From positions 1 to 39,265 of the forward strand of contig NZ_MUNZ01000094.1 of NCBI RefSeq assembly GCF_002001205.1: a stretch of DNA of 39,265 nucleotides, read 5' to 3'. The notes under the pieces were generated by a model. It searched no databases. It saw only the letters and a list, made by a program, of their open reading frames with translations, and had not been told where the DNA came from. The translations under genes were made by a program, and so were the position numbers. The DNA is from Hydrogenophaga sp. A37 (lineage in GTDB: Bacteria; Pseudomonadota; Gammaproteobacteria; Burkholderiales; Burkholderiaceae_C). Positions 8,518 to 15,937 of this stretch are shown in pieces; position 1 is the first letter of the stretch; each line of letters opens with the position of its first letter.

Positions 8518-8556
8518 AGGCGACACCGGGGCCTTCGGCGTCGGTGTCGCCTTTTT
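8518..8556 (+). terminator. Rho-independent terminator after the sbp-ssuE-mop group
   Basis: An 11-base perfect stem, AGGCGACACCG (8518-8528) pairing with CGGTGTCGCCT (8542-8552), encloses a 13-base loop with GGCCTTCGGC and is followed by a run of five T (8552-8556). It lies 16 bases after the TOBE gene stop and 20 bases before the regulator start, so the regulator gene must use read-through or a promoter inside this stretch. Confidence 0.85.
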
Positions 8557-8575
8557 CATTGCCACAAGAACCACC

Positions 8576-9502
8576 ATGAACTTCCAACAACTGCGCTCGG
8601 TCCGTGAGACCGAACGCTGCCATTTCAATCTCACCGAGGTGGCCGCGGTGCTGCACACCTCGCAACCCGGGGTGAGCCGCCAGGTGCGCGAGCTGGAGGA
8701 AGAGCTGGGGGTGGAGCTGTTCGTGCGCTCGGGTAAGCGCCTGCTGGGGCTCACCTCGGCAGGCCAGGCGCTGATGCCCATCATCCAGCGCATGCTGCTG
8801 GACGCCGAGAGCCTGCGCCGCGCCGGGCAGGAGCTGCAGGGCCGAGAAGAAGGGCGGCTGTCCATCGCGGCCACCCACTCGCAGGCGCGTTACGCGCTGC
8901 CCCATGTGGTGCGCGACTTCCGCCAGCGTTACCCGCGCGTGACGCTGCACCTGCACCAGGGTTCACCCAAACAGGTGGCCGAGATGTTGCTCGCGGGCGA
9001 CGCCGACATCGGCGTGGCCACCGAGGCGCTGGCCGGTTACGAGCAACTCGTCACGCTGCCGTGTTACCGCTGGAGCCACAGCATCGTGGTGCCGCCCGGG
9101 CACCCGCTGCTGTCGCTGCCGCAACCGGTGACGCTGCAGGACCTGGTGGCCTTTCCCATCATCACCTACGAGATCGGCTACACCGGCCGCTCACACATCG
9201 ACGATGCGTTCGCGCAGGCCGGCTTGAAGCCAGACGTGGTGCTCACCGCCATGGACGCGGACGTGATCAAGACCTATGTGGAGCTGGAGATGGGCGTGGG
9301 CATCGTGGCCTCGATCGCCATGGACGAAGCGCGCGACGGGCACCTGCGCGCCATCGACGCCGGCCACCTGTTCCAGATCAACCTCACGCGCCTGGGCCTG
9401 CGCCGCAACCACTGGCTGCCCGGCTTTGCCTACGGGTTCATCGAGAGCTTCGTGCCCACGCTCACGCGCGAGGCGGTGATGCAGGCGCAGGAACACGCCT
9501 GA
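8576..9502 (+). CDS. cysB: CysB-type LysR family regulator of sulfur assimilation
   Basis: Transcription activator of sulfate and organosulfur genes in proteobacteria; the family responds to N-acetylserine/O-acetylserine and is opposed by sulfide or sulfate-derived ligands. The 308-residue chain starts with the diagnostic CysB/Cbl block MNFQQLRSVRET and FNLTEVAAVLHTSQPGVSRQ (helix-turn-helix, about 19-38), then RELEEELGVELFVRSGKRLLGLT. The effector domain has TTHSQARY-like ATHSQARYALP (about 99-109), HLHQGSPKQVAEMLLAGDADIGVATEAL, and TYEIGYTGRSHID. The cluster around it, with sulfate and sulfonate genes on both sides, fits. CysB and Cbl cannot be told apart by eye. Likely target sites are the five promoter-like elements annotated in this window. 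Confidence 0.92.
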   Translation: MNFQQLRSVRETERCHFNLTEVAAVLHTSQPGVSRQVRELEEELGVELFVRSGKRLLGLTSAGQALMPIIQRMLLDAESLRRAGQELQGREEGRLSIAATHSQARYALPHVVRDFRQRYPRVTLHLHQGSPKQVAEMLLAGDADIGVATEALAGYEQLVTLPCYRWSHSIVVPPGHPLLSLPQPVTLQDLVAFPIITYEIGYTGRSHIDDAFAQAGLKPDVVLTAMDADVIKTYVELEMGVGIVASIAMDEARDGHLRAIDAGHLFQINLTRLGLRRNHWLPGFAYGFIESFVPTLTREAVMQAQEHA

Positions 9503-9506
9503 AATG

Positions 9507-9718
9507 AAACACCCCCGCAGCGCTTCGCGCTACCCCCTCAAGGGGGCGGCACCAGCCGTCCGGCAAAGCCGGCCCGGCGGTGCCCTGGGCTGCACCGTTT
9601 CATGCGTCGGGGTGCCCAACAGGGACAGCGAGGGTCCGGCTTCGCCGGCCCCAGGTGTCGCCCCCCTCCCGCCGAAGGCGAGAGAGGGGGGAGCCACGAA
9701 GCGGCGCAGGGGGTGTTT
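9507..9718. repeat. Intergenic inverted-repeat element between two convergent genes
   Basis: About 212 bases filling the gap between the regulator stop (9502) and the monooxygenase stop (9722). The left end reads AAACACCCCCGCAGCGCTTCG and the reverse complement of the right end reads AAACACCCCCTGCGCCGCTT, giving imperfect inverted termini. Inside are further hairpins, for example TCCGGC-TTCG-CCGG near 9636 and CCCCCCTC/GAGAGGGGGG at 9661-9691. It resembles non-autonomous intergenic repeats common in Comamonadaceae and may act as a bidirectional terminator. Apparent ORFs across it look spurious. Confidence 0.7.
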
Positions 9719-9721
9719 CTG

Positions 9722-11092
9722 TCAAGCGGCCTTGGCCTGTGGCTCGGCGTAGCGGCTCACCGGCCGCTCCAGGCCCAGGTTCTCGCGCAGCGTGCTGCCC
9801 TCGTAGGCGGTGCGGAACAGGCCGCGTTTCTGCAGCTCGGGCACCACCAGTTCCACGAAGTCGTCCAGCGACGCGGGCAGCACCGGCGGCATCACGTTGA
9901 AGCCGTCGGCCGCGCCGTTCTCGAACCACTCCTGCATGCGGTCGGCGATCTGCACCGGTGTGCCCACCACCACCCAGTGCCCGCGCGCGCCGGCCAGGTA
10001 CTCGTAGAGCTGGCGCACGGTGTACTGCTCGCGGCGCGCGAGTTCGAGCACCACGTGCGCCCGGCTGTTGATGCCCTTGGGCGGCTCGGGAATGTAGGGC
10101 GGGCGTGCATCCAGGTCCCACTGGCTGAGGTCCTCACCCGGCCAGAACGGCTCCAGCGTGGCCAGGCCCACCGAGGGGTGGATCAGTGCCTGCAGCTCGG
10201 CCCACTTGGCCTGCGCCTCTGCTTCGGTGCGTCCGATCACGGGCGAGATGCCGGGCAGCACCAGCAGCTGCTCGGGGCGGCGGCCGTACTTGGCCATGCG
10301 GCCCTTCACGTCGCTGTAGAAGGCCTGCGCCTCGGCCAGGCTGGTCCAGGCGGTGAAGATGGCTTCGGCCGTGGCCGCGGCCAGCTCCTTACCGTCTTCG
10401 GACGAACCGGCCTGCACGATCACCGGGTGGCCTTGTCGGGACCGCTCGATGTTCAGTGGGCCCTTGACCTTGAGGTGCTTGCCGATGTGGTTGAGCGCGT
10501 GCAGCTTGTCGGGGTCGAAGTACACGCCCGAGGCCTTGTCGCGGATGAAGGCGTCGTCCTCGAAGCTGTCCCACAGGCCCTTGACCACGTCCACGAACTC
10601 GTGCGCGCGCTCGTAGCGCAGGGCCGGGTCCGGGTGCGCGTCCAGGCCGAAGTTGCCGTGCACGTTCTCGGCGCTGGTGGTCACCACGTTCCAGGCCGCG
10701 CGGCCCTGGCTGATGTGGTCCAGCGAGGCGAACTTGCGCGCCAGCAGGTAGGGGTCTTCGTAGGTGGTCGATGCGGTGGCGACGAAGCCGATGTGTTTCG
10801 TCACCGCCGACAGCGCGGCCCACAGCGTGACCGGCTCGAAGTGAGACAGCCGGCCCTGGCGGCTGAAGGATTCTTTGTCGCCCTTGTGCCAGATGCCCGG
10901 GCTGTCGGCCACGAACACCTGGTCGAACAGGCCGCGTTCGGCCGTCTGCGCGAGCGCGATGTAGTGGTGAATGTTCACGCCCGCGTCGGCCTGGGCGCCG
11001 GGGTGGCGCCAGGCGGCGATGTGGTGGCCGGTGGCCATGATGAAAGCGCCGAGGCGGAGCTTTCGTTGGGGTTGCAGTTGCCCTTGTGTCAT
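9722..11092 (-). CDS. LLM-class flavin-dependent monooxygenase, NtaA/SnaA/DszA-type
   Basis: A 456-residue bacterial luciferase-like oxygenase that uses FMNH2 from a separate reductase to oxidise organosulfur or amine compounds. Family marks: KLRLGAFIMATGHHIAAWRHP at the start, ERGLFDQVFVADSP, the block GRLSHFEPVTLWAALSAVTKHIGFVATASTTYEDPYLLARKFASLDHISQGRAAWNVVTT (about 79-138), ENVHGNFGLDAHPDPALRYERAHEFV, and HPVIVQAGSSEDG for flavin phosphate binding. This subgroup includes nitrilotriacetate and dibenzothiophene-sulfone oxygenases rather than SsuD itself. It lies 25 bases downstream of the dioxygenase gene on the same strand, so both probably share the promoter at 12055-12086. A sulfur-source role is inferred from that and from the nearby ssuE and cysB. 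Confidence 0.88.
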   Translation of the reverse strand: MTQGQLQPQRKLRLGAFIMATGHHIAAWRHPGAQADAGVNIHHYIALAQTAERGLFDQVFVADSPGIWHKGDKESFSRQGRLSHFEPVTLWAALSAVTKHIGFVATASTTYEDPYLLARKFASLDHISQGRAAWNVVTTSAENVHGNFGLDAHPDPALRYERAHEFVDVVKGLWDSFEDDAFIRDKASGVYFDPDKLHALNHIGKHLKVKGPLNIERSRQGHPVIVQAGSSEDGKELAAATAEAIFTAWTSLAEAQAFYSDVKGRMAKYGRRPEQLLVLPGISPVIGRTEAEAQAKWAELQALIHPSVGLATLEPFWPGEDLSQWDLDARPPYIPEPPKGINSRAHVVLELARREQYTVRQLYEYLAGARGHWVVVGTPVQIADRMQEWFENGAADGFNVMPPVLPASLDDFVELVVPELQKRGLFRTAYEGSTLRENLGLERPVSRYAEPQAKAA

Positions 11093-11117
11093 GTTGGATG
11101 TTTCCTTGTTGTGTGGT

Positions 11118-11987
11118 TCAGAACGTCTTGTCGGCCGTGATCGTGATGCGGTGCAGCTTGCGGTGCTGCGGGAAGTAGTCGCCCACCGCGTAGTGCTGCG
11201 TGGAGCGGTTGTCCCAGACGGCGAGCGTGCCTTCCTGCCACTTCAGACGCGCCTGGAATTCGGGCACGCGCGCCAGCTCGAACAGCTGGGTCAGCAAGGC
11301 GTCGCTGGCCGAGCGCGTCAGACCCTTGATGTGGCTGGTGAAGGTGGAATTGACGTAGAGGATCTTCTTGCCGGTGACGGGGTGCACGCGCACCACCGGG
11401 TGTTCCACCGGTGGGTACTTGGCGCGCGCGGCCCTGAGCTCTTCACCGCTGGCGTCCTTGCGCAGCAGGTACTCGGTCCAGCCGCTGATCTCCCAGGTGT
11501 GCACGGCGGTCAGCGTCTCCAGGTGGGCCTGGAAGGCTGGCGGCAGGCTCTCGAATGCCTGGGTCAGGCTGGCCCAGATGGTGTCGCCACCGGTGGCCGG
11601 AACCACCTGCGCGTAGAGGCTGGTGCCCAGCGGCGGCTGTTCGCGCCAGGTGATGTCGGCGTGCCAGTTGTTGGCGGCGTAGCGGAGCTCGGCCGAGCTC
11701 TCGACGATCTCGATCTCGGGGTGGCTCTCCAGGCGCGGGAAGAAGGCCTTGACCTCTGCCACGTTGCCGAATGTGCGGGTGAACGCCACCTGCTGTTCGG
11801 GCGTGAGCCGCTGGTCGCGGAAGAAGATCACCTCGTGCTGGGCGAGCGCATGGCGCAGCTCGTCCTGGGTGTCGGTGTCCAGCGCCTGACTCAGGTCCAG
11901 GCCGTGGATCACGGCACCGATGTTCGGGGTGTAGGGCTCGACCTTGAAGCGGGTGTAGGTGCCGGGCAGGTCGTTGAGTTGTGACAT
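11118..11987 (-). CDS. TauD/TfdA-type alpha-ketoglutarate dioxygenase
   Basis: Fe(II)/2-oxoglutarate dioxygenase of 289 residues, likely releasing sulfite from a sulfonate or sulfate ester. The facial triad is complete: H109 and D111 in WHADITW and H265 in STQHYA. R276 and R280 lie 11 and 15 residues after H265, the TauD spacing for 2-oxoglutarate carboxylate contacts. HEVIFFRDQRLTPEQQ (51-66) and HPVVRVHPVTGKKILYVN are further family blocks. The start at 11987 is set by AGGAG eight bases upstream; a longer frame to 12269 would run through the divergent promoter region. First gene of a two-gene transcript with the flavin monooxygenase, divergent from the sulfonate transporter. Whether taurine, an alkyl sulfate or another sulfonate is the substrate cannot be told. 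Confidence 0.92.
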   Translation of the reverse strand: MSQLNDLPGTYTRFKVEPYTPNIGAVIHGLDLSQALDTDTQDELRHALAQHEVIFFRDQRLTPEQQVAFTRTFGNVAEVKAFFPRLESHPEIEIVESSAELRYAANNWHADITWREQPPLGTSLYAQVVPATGGDTIWASLTQAFESLPPAFQAHLETLTAVHTWEISGWTEYLLRKDASGEELRAARAKYPPVEHPVVRVHPVTGKKILYVNSTFTSHIKGLTRSASDALLTQLFELARVPEFQARLKWQEGTLAVWDNRSTQHYAVGDYFPQHRKLHRITITADKTF

Positions 11988-12054
11988 GAAGGAACTCCTG
12001 AGGGTGGTGGTTTGAGGTGAGCAGGTGCGGCTCGAAGTGCGCCGTCCTTTTTTC

Positions 12055-12086
12055 ACTCTAGGCACCGGGGACTGCGCCGCGAACGA
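12055..12086 (-). promoter_or_regulatory. Candidate CysB-type promoter of the dioxygenase-monooxygenase operon
   Basis: On the minus strand TCGTT (12086-12082) is followed by 21 bases and TAGAGT (12060-12055), a 4/6 match to the -10 consensus. The stretch just upstream on that strand reads ATATGCGAAATGC. The start codon is 67 bases further. Same TCGTT-21-hexamer spacing as four plus-strand sites in this window. No clear dyad is seen here. Confidence 0.45.
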
Positions 12087-12197
12087 AGCATTTCGCATAT
12101 CCATGCTCGGCAAAAGCAGGGGCGCAAGCGGGTCTTCATGCCGTTGGGTGATGAGTTCATGAAGCCAACATCCGCGCGTTTGTTTATCCGGTTTCAT

Positions 12198-12229
12198 TCG
12201 TTCCGCGAGCAAGGCTTCGTCCGTAGATT
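12198..12229 (+). promoter_or_regulatory. Candidate CysB-type promoter of the sulfonate transporter operon
   Basis: TCGTT (12198-12202), 21 bases, then TAGATT (12224-12229), a 4/6 match to the -10 consensus, 38 bases before the ATG. The nine bases ATTCGTTCC are identical to those in the first sulfate-binding protein promoter (6356-6364). The rest of the 280-base divergent region (11988-12267) holds no gene that I can support. Confidence 0.45.
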
Positions 12230-12267
12230 CCGTCCGGTCAACCACAACCGATTCAACCGGAGGAACC

Positions 12268-13344
12268 ATGAATCCACGTCACCGTCTGGGCCTGCTCGCG
12301 CTGGCCTTCACCCTCTCCGCCGCCGGCCCTGCGCGGGCGCAGTCCGTCGAACCCCTGAAGACCATCCGCATCGGTGTCGCCACCGGCGGTGTCGGCAGCA
12401 ACCCGGTGCGCCACGGTGGCACCACCACCGCGCTGGCCTACACCGACGGCGCCTTCGAAGAGGCCTTTCGCAAGGACGGCATCGAGATCCAGTGGACCTT
12501 CTTCAAGGGCGCCGGCCCGGCCGTCAACGAGGCCCTGGTCAACCGCCAGATCGACTTCGCCTGGCAGGGCGACCTGCCGTCCATCGTGGCGCGCGCCAAC
12601 GGCGTGAAGACGAAGATCATTGCGGGCAGCGGCGTGCGCACCGGCCTGTACCTCGCGGTGCAGCCGGACTCGGGCATCCAGAAACTGGAAGACCTCCGGG
12701 GCAAGCGTGTGGCCTTGTTCAAGGGCACCAACTTGCACCTGGCGGCGGTGGCGGCGCTGGCCGCGCGCGGCTTGAAGGAAAGTGACCTCAAGCTCATCAA
12801 CCTGGATCTGGCGAGCGCCCGCACCGCGCTGATCAACAAGGACGTGGACGCCGCCTTTGACTACGTGGGCGCCTTTGACCTGCGCGACAAAGGGCTGGCC
12901 AAGATCGTCTGGTCGGCCGCGGCCGACAACTACAAGTTCACGCGCCAGACCCACTTGCTGGTCACCGACGACTTCGCGGCGAAGCACCCGCAGGCCGTGC
13001 AGCGCATCGTGACCACGCTGGTCAAGGTCGCTCACCGCCACTCGAATGAGGCGAATCGCGCCGAGTTGTTCGCGCAATGGGGCAAGACCGAGTACCCGGA
13101 AAAAATCTGGCGCGAGGACTTCATCGGACAACCCTTGCGTGTGCGCCTCTCTCCGCTGCTCGACACCTTCCTCGTCTCTCGCTACAAGGAGGCCGCCAAG
13201 GACGCCCACGCCCTCAAGCTCACCCGCTCGGTGCCCGAGATCGACAGCTGGTTCGACCGCCGTTACCTGAACGTGGCGCTGAAGGAACTCAAGCTCGAAG
13301 GCTACTGGCCCGCCTATGGCGCGGACGGCCAGCTGTCGCAGTGA
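12268..13344 (+). CDS. ssuA: Sulfonate-type ABC transporter periplasmic binding protein (SsuA/NMT1-like)
   Basis: Periplasmic receptor for an aliphatic sulfonate or sulfate ester. The 358-residue chain has a signal peptide (1-25, ending ARAQ), then the NMT1/SsuA-type fold: KTIRIGVATGGVGSNPV, FKGAGPAVNEALVNRQIDFAWQGDLPSIVARANGVKTKIIAG (about 91-132), and LEDLRGKRVALFKGTNLHLAAVAALAARGL (about 147-176), which forms the second lobe hinge. A strong ribosome site (CGGAGGAAC) precedes the ATG. Binding protein, two permeases and ATPase follow in order on one strand. The divergent oxygenase genes suggest that the imported compound is desulfonated in the cell. Specificity within sulfonates, sulfate esters or taurine is open. 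Confidence 0.88.
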   Translation: MNPRHRLGLLALAFTLSAAGPARAQSVEPLKTIRIGVATGGVGSNPVRHGGTTTALAYTDGAFEEAFRKDGIEIQWTFFKGAGPAVNEALVNRQIDFAWQGDLPSIVARANGVKTKIIAGSGVRTGLYLAVQPDSGIQKLEDLRGKRVALFKGTNLHLAAVAALAARGLKESDLKLINLDLASARTALINKDVDAAFDYVGAFDLRDKGLAKIVWSAAADNYKFTRQTHLLVTDDFAAKHPQAVQRIVTTLVKVAHRHSNEANRAELFAQWGKTEYPEKIWREDFIGQPLRVRLSPLLDTFLVSRYKEAAKDAHALKLTRSVPEIDSWFDRRYLNVALKELKLEGYWPAYGADGQLSQ

Positions 13345-13351
13345 GGAGATG

Positions 13352-13378
13352 CACCCCCTGCGCCGCTGCGCGGCCTCC
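13352..13378. repeat. Solo fragment of the 9507-9718 repeat
   Basis: CACCCCCTGCGCCGCT at 13352-13367 is identical to the reverse complement of the right terminus of the element at 9507-9718, and the next bases (GCGCGGCCTCC) remain similar. It begins 8 bases after the binding-protein stop, inside the 88-base gap before the first permease gene. Confidence 0.6.
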
Positions 13379-13432
13379 ACGCGCATCGGCGAGGTGAACA
13401 ACGGACACCGCACACGATAGGAGCGATCGACC

Positions 13433-14269
13433 ATGTCTTCATTTTCTGGCGCGACCGTGTCGCTGCCGCTGTCTTCTGCGCCCGCCCCGCGCGCGCGGGG
13501 GCCGCGCTGGCGCCCGCCGCTGCAATGGCTCTGGGCCTGGCCCTTCCCGCTGGCGGTGCTGCTGCTGTGGCACCTGTCGTCGGTGTGGGGCTGGGTGCCC
13601 GAGCAGGTGCTGCCGCCGCCCGCGTTGGTGTTCCAGACCTTCGCCGACATGGCCGCCAGCGGCGAGCTGTGGAGCCACCTGCAGATCAGTCTGGTGCGCG
13701 TGTTCACCGGATTCGGCATCGGCCTGGCCGCGGGCCTTGCGCTGGGCTCGGCCATGGGCCTGTCGCCCACCGTGCGGGCCTACATGTTCCCGCTGTTCAA
13801 GGCCTTCAGCCAGGTGCCGGTGATCGGCTGGTTGCCGCTGCTGATGCTGCTCGTGGGCATCGACGAAGGGCTCAAGTTCCTGTTGATCGCCAAGGCCACG
13901 CTGGTGCCCGTGACGATCAACACCTGCCAGGGCATTCAGGGCGTGCCCAACCGCTTCATCGAGGTGGCGCGGGTCTATGGCTTCACGCGCTGGCAGATGC
14001 TGACCCGCGTGGTGTTCCCCGCCGCCACCGCGCCGATCTGGAACGGTGTGCGCTACGGCCTCACCCACGCCTGGCTGGCGCTGGTGGTGGTGGAGCTGCT
14101 GGCGTCGTCCGAAGGCATCGGCTTCCTCATCGTCTATGGCCGCCAGCTGTTCCAGCTCGACGTGGTGCTGGCCGCCGTGCTGGCGGTGGGCATCGTGGGC
14201 TTCGCCATCGACAAGCTGCTCTCGCTCACCGAAGCCTGGTTGCTGCGCTGGCGCAAGCCCGGGCTGTGA
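13433..14269 (+). CDS. ssuC: Sulfonate-type ABC transporter permease 1 (SsuC-like)
   Basis: Inner-membrane channel subunit, 278 residues, with about six hydrophobic segments and one BPD_transp_1 domain. The EAA loop is seen as FIEVARVYGFTRWQMLTRVVFP (about residues 175-196), and the family end block LAVGIVGFAIDKLLSLTEAWLLRW is present. Directly upstream is PLFKAFSQVPVIGWLPLLMLLVGIDEGLKFLLI, typical of SsuC/TauC permeases. The ATG at 13433 follows TAGGAGCGATCGACC, a fair ribosome site. The next gene also encodes a permease, so the channel is probably a heterodimer rather than the SsuC homodimer of E. coli. Confidence 0.9.
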   Translation: MSSFSGATVSLPLSSAPAPRARGPRWRPPLQWLWAWPFPLAVLLLWHLSSVWGWVPEQVLPPPALVFQTFADMAASGELWSHLQISLVRVFTGFGIGLAAGLALGSAMGLSPTVRAYMFPLFKAFSQVPVIGWLPLLMLLVGIDEGLKFLLIAKATLVPVTINTCQGIQGVPNRFIEVARVYGFTRWQMLTRVVFPAATAPIWNGVRYGLTHAWLALVVVELLASSEGIGFLIVYGRQLFQLDVVLAAVLAVGIVGFAIDKLLSLTEAWLLRWRKPGL

Positions 14270-14283
14270 AAGGACGCCCCATC

Positions 14284-15075
14284 ATGTCTCTCGAAAAATC
14301 GTCCTCTCTGGTGCCGCCCGCGTTGCGCGGCTGGGTGCTGCCCGCGCTGATCCTGCTGCTGTGGTGGTGGGCCGTGGCCTCGGGCTGGTCCTCCTCGCCC
14401 TTGCTGGTGTCGCCGGGTGCGGTGTGGGAGCGCGCGGTGCAGCAGCTCGGCAGCGGCGACCTCGCGGTCGCCTTGTCGGCCAGCCTGTGGCGCATGGCCT
14501 GGGGCTTCGCCATCGGGTCCGGCTCCGGTCTGGTGTTCGGCGTGCTGCTGGGCGGGTCGCGCTGGTTCGACCGTCTGGTCGGCCCCTCGTTCCACACGCT
14601 CAAGCAGATCTCGCTGTTTGCGTGGATCCCGATGCTGTCCATGTGGTTCGGCCTGGGCGACGGCGCCAAGATCGCCTTCGTCGCCATGGCCGCCTTCTTC
14701 CCGGTGGTACTCAACACCTTCGAGGGCATCCGCAGCGTGCCGCGCGAGTCCATCGAGGTGGCCCGGGTCTTCGACTTCAGCCCCTGGCAGTTGCTGACCC
14801 GCGTGATCGCGCCCTCGGCCGCGCCCTCGGTGTTCACCGGCATCCAGCTCTCGCTGATTTACACCTGGCTCGCCACGCTGGGCGCCGAGTACCTGCTCGC
14901 CTCGGGCAAGGGCATCGGCAACACGCTGATCGACGGTCGCGAGCACGTCGAGATGGACCTCGTGCTGTTCGGTGTGGTCGTGATCGGGCTGGTCGGCTTT
15001 GTCCTGAACACCGTGCTCGGCGCCGCTGAAAAACGGCTGCTGGCCTGGCGCGAGCGCACGGTGGCGCGGTACTGA
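14284..15075 (+). CDS. Sulfonate-type ABC transporter permease 2 (SsuC-like)
   Basis: Second channel subunit, 263 residues, paralogous to the gene before it. It has about six membrane segments, the block FHTLKQISLFAWIPMLSMWFGLGDGAKIAFVAMAAFFPVVLNTFEGIRSVP (about 103-153) and the EAA loop SIEVARVFDFSPWQLLTRVIAP (about 155-176). The start at 14284 is 14 bases after the first permease stop. A longer open frame back to 13525 only overlaps the first permease and is not coding there. GGACGCCCC upstream gives a weak ribosome site, so coupling to the first permease is likely. Confidence 0.9.
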   Translation: MSLEKSSSLVPPALRGWVLPALILLLWWWAVASGWSSSPLLVSPGAVWERAVQQLGSGDLAVALSASLWRMAWGFAIGSGSGLVFGVLLGGSRWFDRLVGPSFHTLKQISLFAWIPMLSMWFGLGDGAKIAFVAMAAFFPVVLNTFEGIRSVPRESIEVARVFDFSPWQLLTRVIAPSAAPSVFTGIQLSLIYTWLATLGAEYLLASGKGIGNTLIDGREHVEMDLVLFGVVVIGLVGFVLNTVLGAAEKRLLAWRERTVARY

Positions 15076-15095
15076 AACACTTTGGAGAACACAAC

Positions 15096-15929
15096 ATGGC
15101 ACACGCCGGCACCTTGGCCATTCAGGGCCTGAACAAGCAGTACGAGGTCAAGGGCGAAGCCCTGCCCGTGCTGCAAGATATTTCGCTCACCATAGAACCC
15201 GGTGAGTTCGTCAGCATCGTCGGGTCCAGCGGCTGCGGCAAATCGACGCTGCTGCGCCTGATCATCGGTCTGGAGGAGGGCTACCAGGGCGAGATCCTGC
15301 TCGACGGCACGCGCATCAAGGGCACGAACCTCAACCGCGGCATCGTGTTCCAGGAACACCGCCTGTTCCCCTGGCTCAATGTCGAGAAGAACATCGGCCT
15401 GGGCCTGCTCAACTCGGGGCTCACCGAAGGCCAGCAGCGCCAGACCGTCCGCGAACACATCGAACTGGTGGGCCTCAAAGGTTTCGAGACCGCCTACCCG
15501 CACCAGCTTTCGGGCGGCATGTCGCAGCGCGTGGCGATCGCCCGCGCGCTGGTGAACCGGCCCGACATCCTGCTGCTCGACGAACCCTTCGGCGCGCTCG
15601 ACGCCATGACCCGCGCCCATCTGCAGCAGGAGCTGCACCGCATCTGGGAGAAAGAGGGCATCACCATGATCCTCGTCACCCACGACGTGGAAGAGGCTGT
15701 CTACCTGGGCGACAAGGTGGTGGTGATGGAACCGCGCCCGGGGCGCATCCGCCGCACGATCCCGGTCCCGCTGGCGCACCCGCGCGACCGCACGTCCTAC
15801 GCCTTCACGACGGTCAAGGAGGCCGTGCTGCGCGAGTTTGGCGAACACAGCGCCGCCGAACTGGCCGAGCCGCCGCTCAGGCGCGACGAGCCGGTGGCCA
15901 CCGTCTCCGCATGGCGGTTCGCCGTCTGA
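15096..15929 (+). CDS. ssuB: Sulfonate-type ABC transporter ATP-binding protein (SsuB-like)
   Basis: Cytoplasmic ATPase of the sulfonate importer, 277 residues. Walker A GSSGCGKST, Q-loop FQEHRLFPWLNVEKNI (the HRLFPW stretch is typical of SsuB/TauB), signature LSGGMSQR, Walker [13 protein letters not shown] and switch VTHDVEEAVYLGDKVVVM are all present. A C-terminal tail of about 35 residues (EHSAAELAEPPLRRDEP) is longer than in the short members. It starts 20 bases after the second permease stop with a GGAG site. It ends 8 bases from the convergent methyltransferase stop; I see no hairpin terminator between them. Confidence 0.92.
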   Translation: MAHAGTLAIQGLNKQYEVKGEALPVLQDISLTIEPGEFVSIVGSSGCGKSTLLRLIIGLEEGYQGEILLDGTRIKGTNLNRGIVFQEHRLFPWLNVEKNIGLGLLNSGLTEGQQRQTVREHIELVGLKGFETAYPHQLSGGMSQRVAIARALVNRPDILLLDEPFGALDAMTRAHLQQELHRIWEKEGITMILVTHDVEEAVYLGDKVVVMEPRPGRIRRTIPVPLAHPRDRTSYAFTTVKEAVLREFGEHSAAELAEPPLRRDEPVATVSAWRFAV

Positions 15930-15937
15930 CGCTCGGC

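Noticed and set aside
9504..9752. An 82-codon frame over the intergenic element (MKHPRSASRYPLKG).
   Set aside because: It is the translation of the repeat itself, a false ORF that recurs where this kind of element is present.
9602..11140. A 512-codon open frame on the plus strand across the flavin monooxygenase gene.
   Set aside because: It runs antisense to a gene with clear family motifs and begins in the intergenic repeat. Its translation is Arg/Gly/His/Val-rich without domains, as expected for the opposite strand of GC-rich coding DNA.
13525..15075. A 516-codon frame suggesting a fused double permease.
   Set aside because: The first half is out of frame with the first permease and has no membrane pattern. 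Two separate genes, 13433-14269 and 14284-15075, explain the region.
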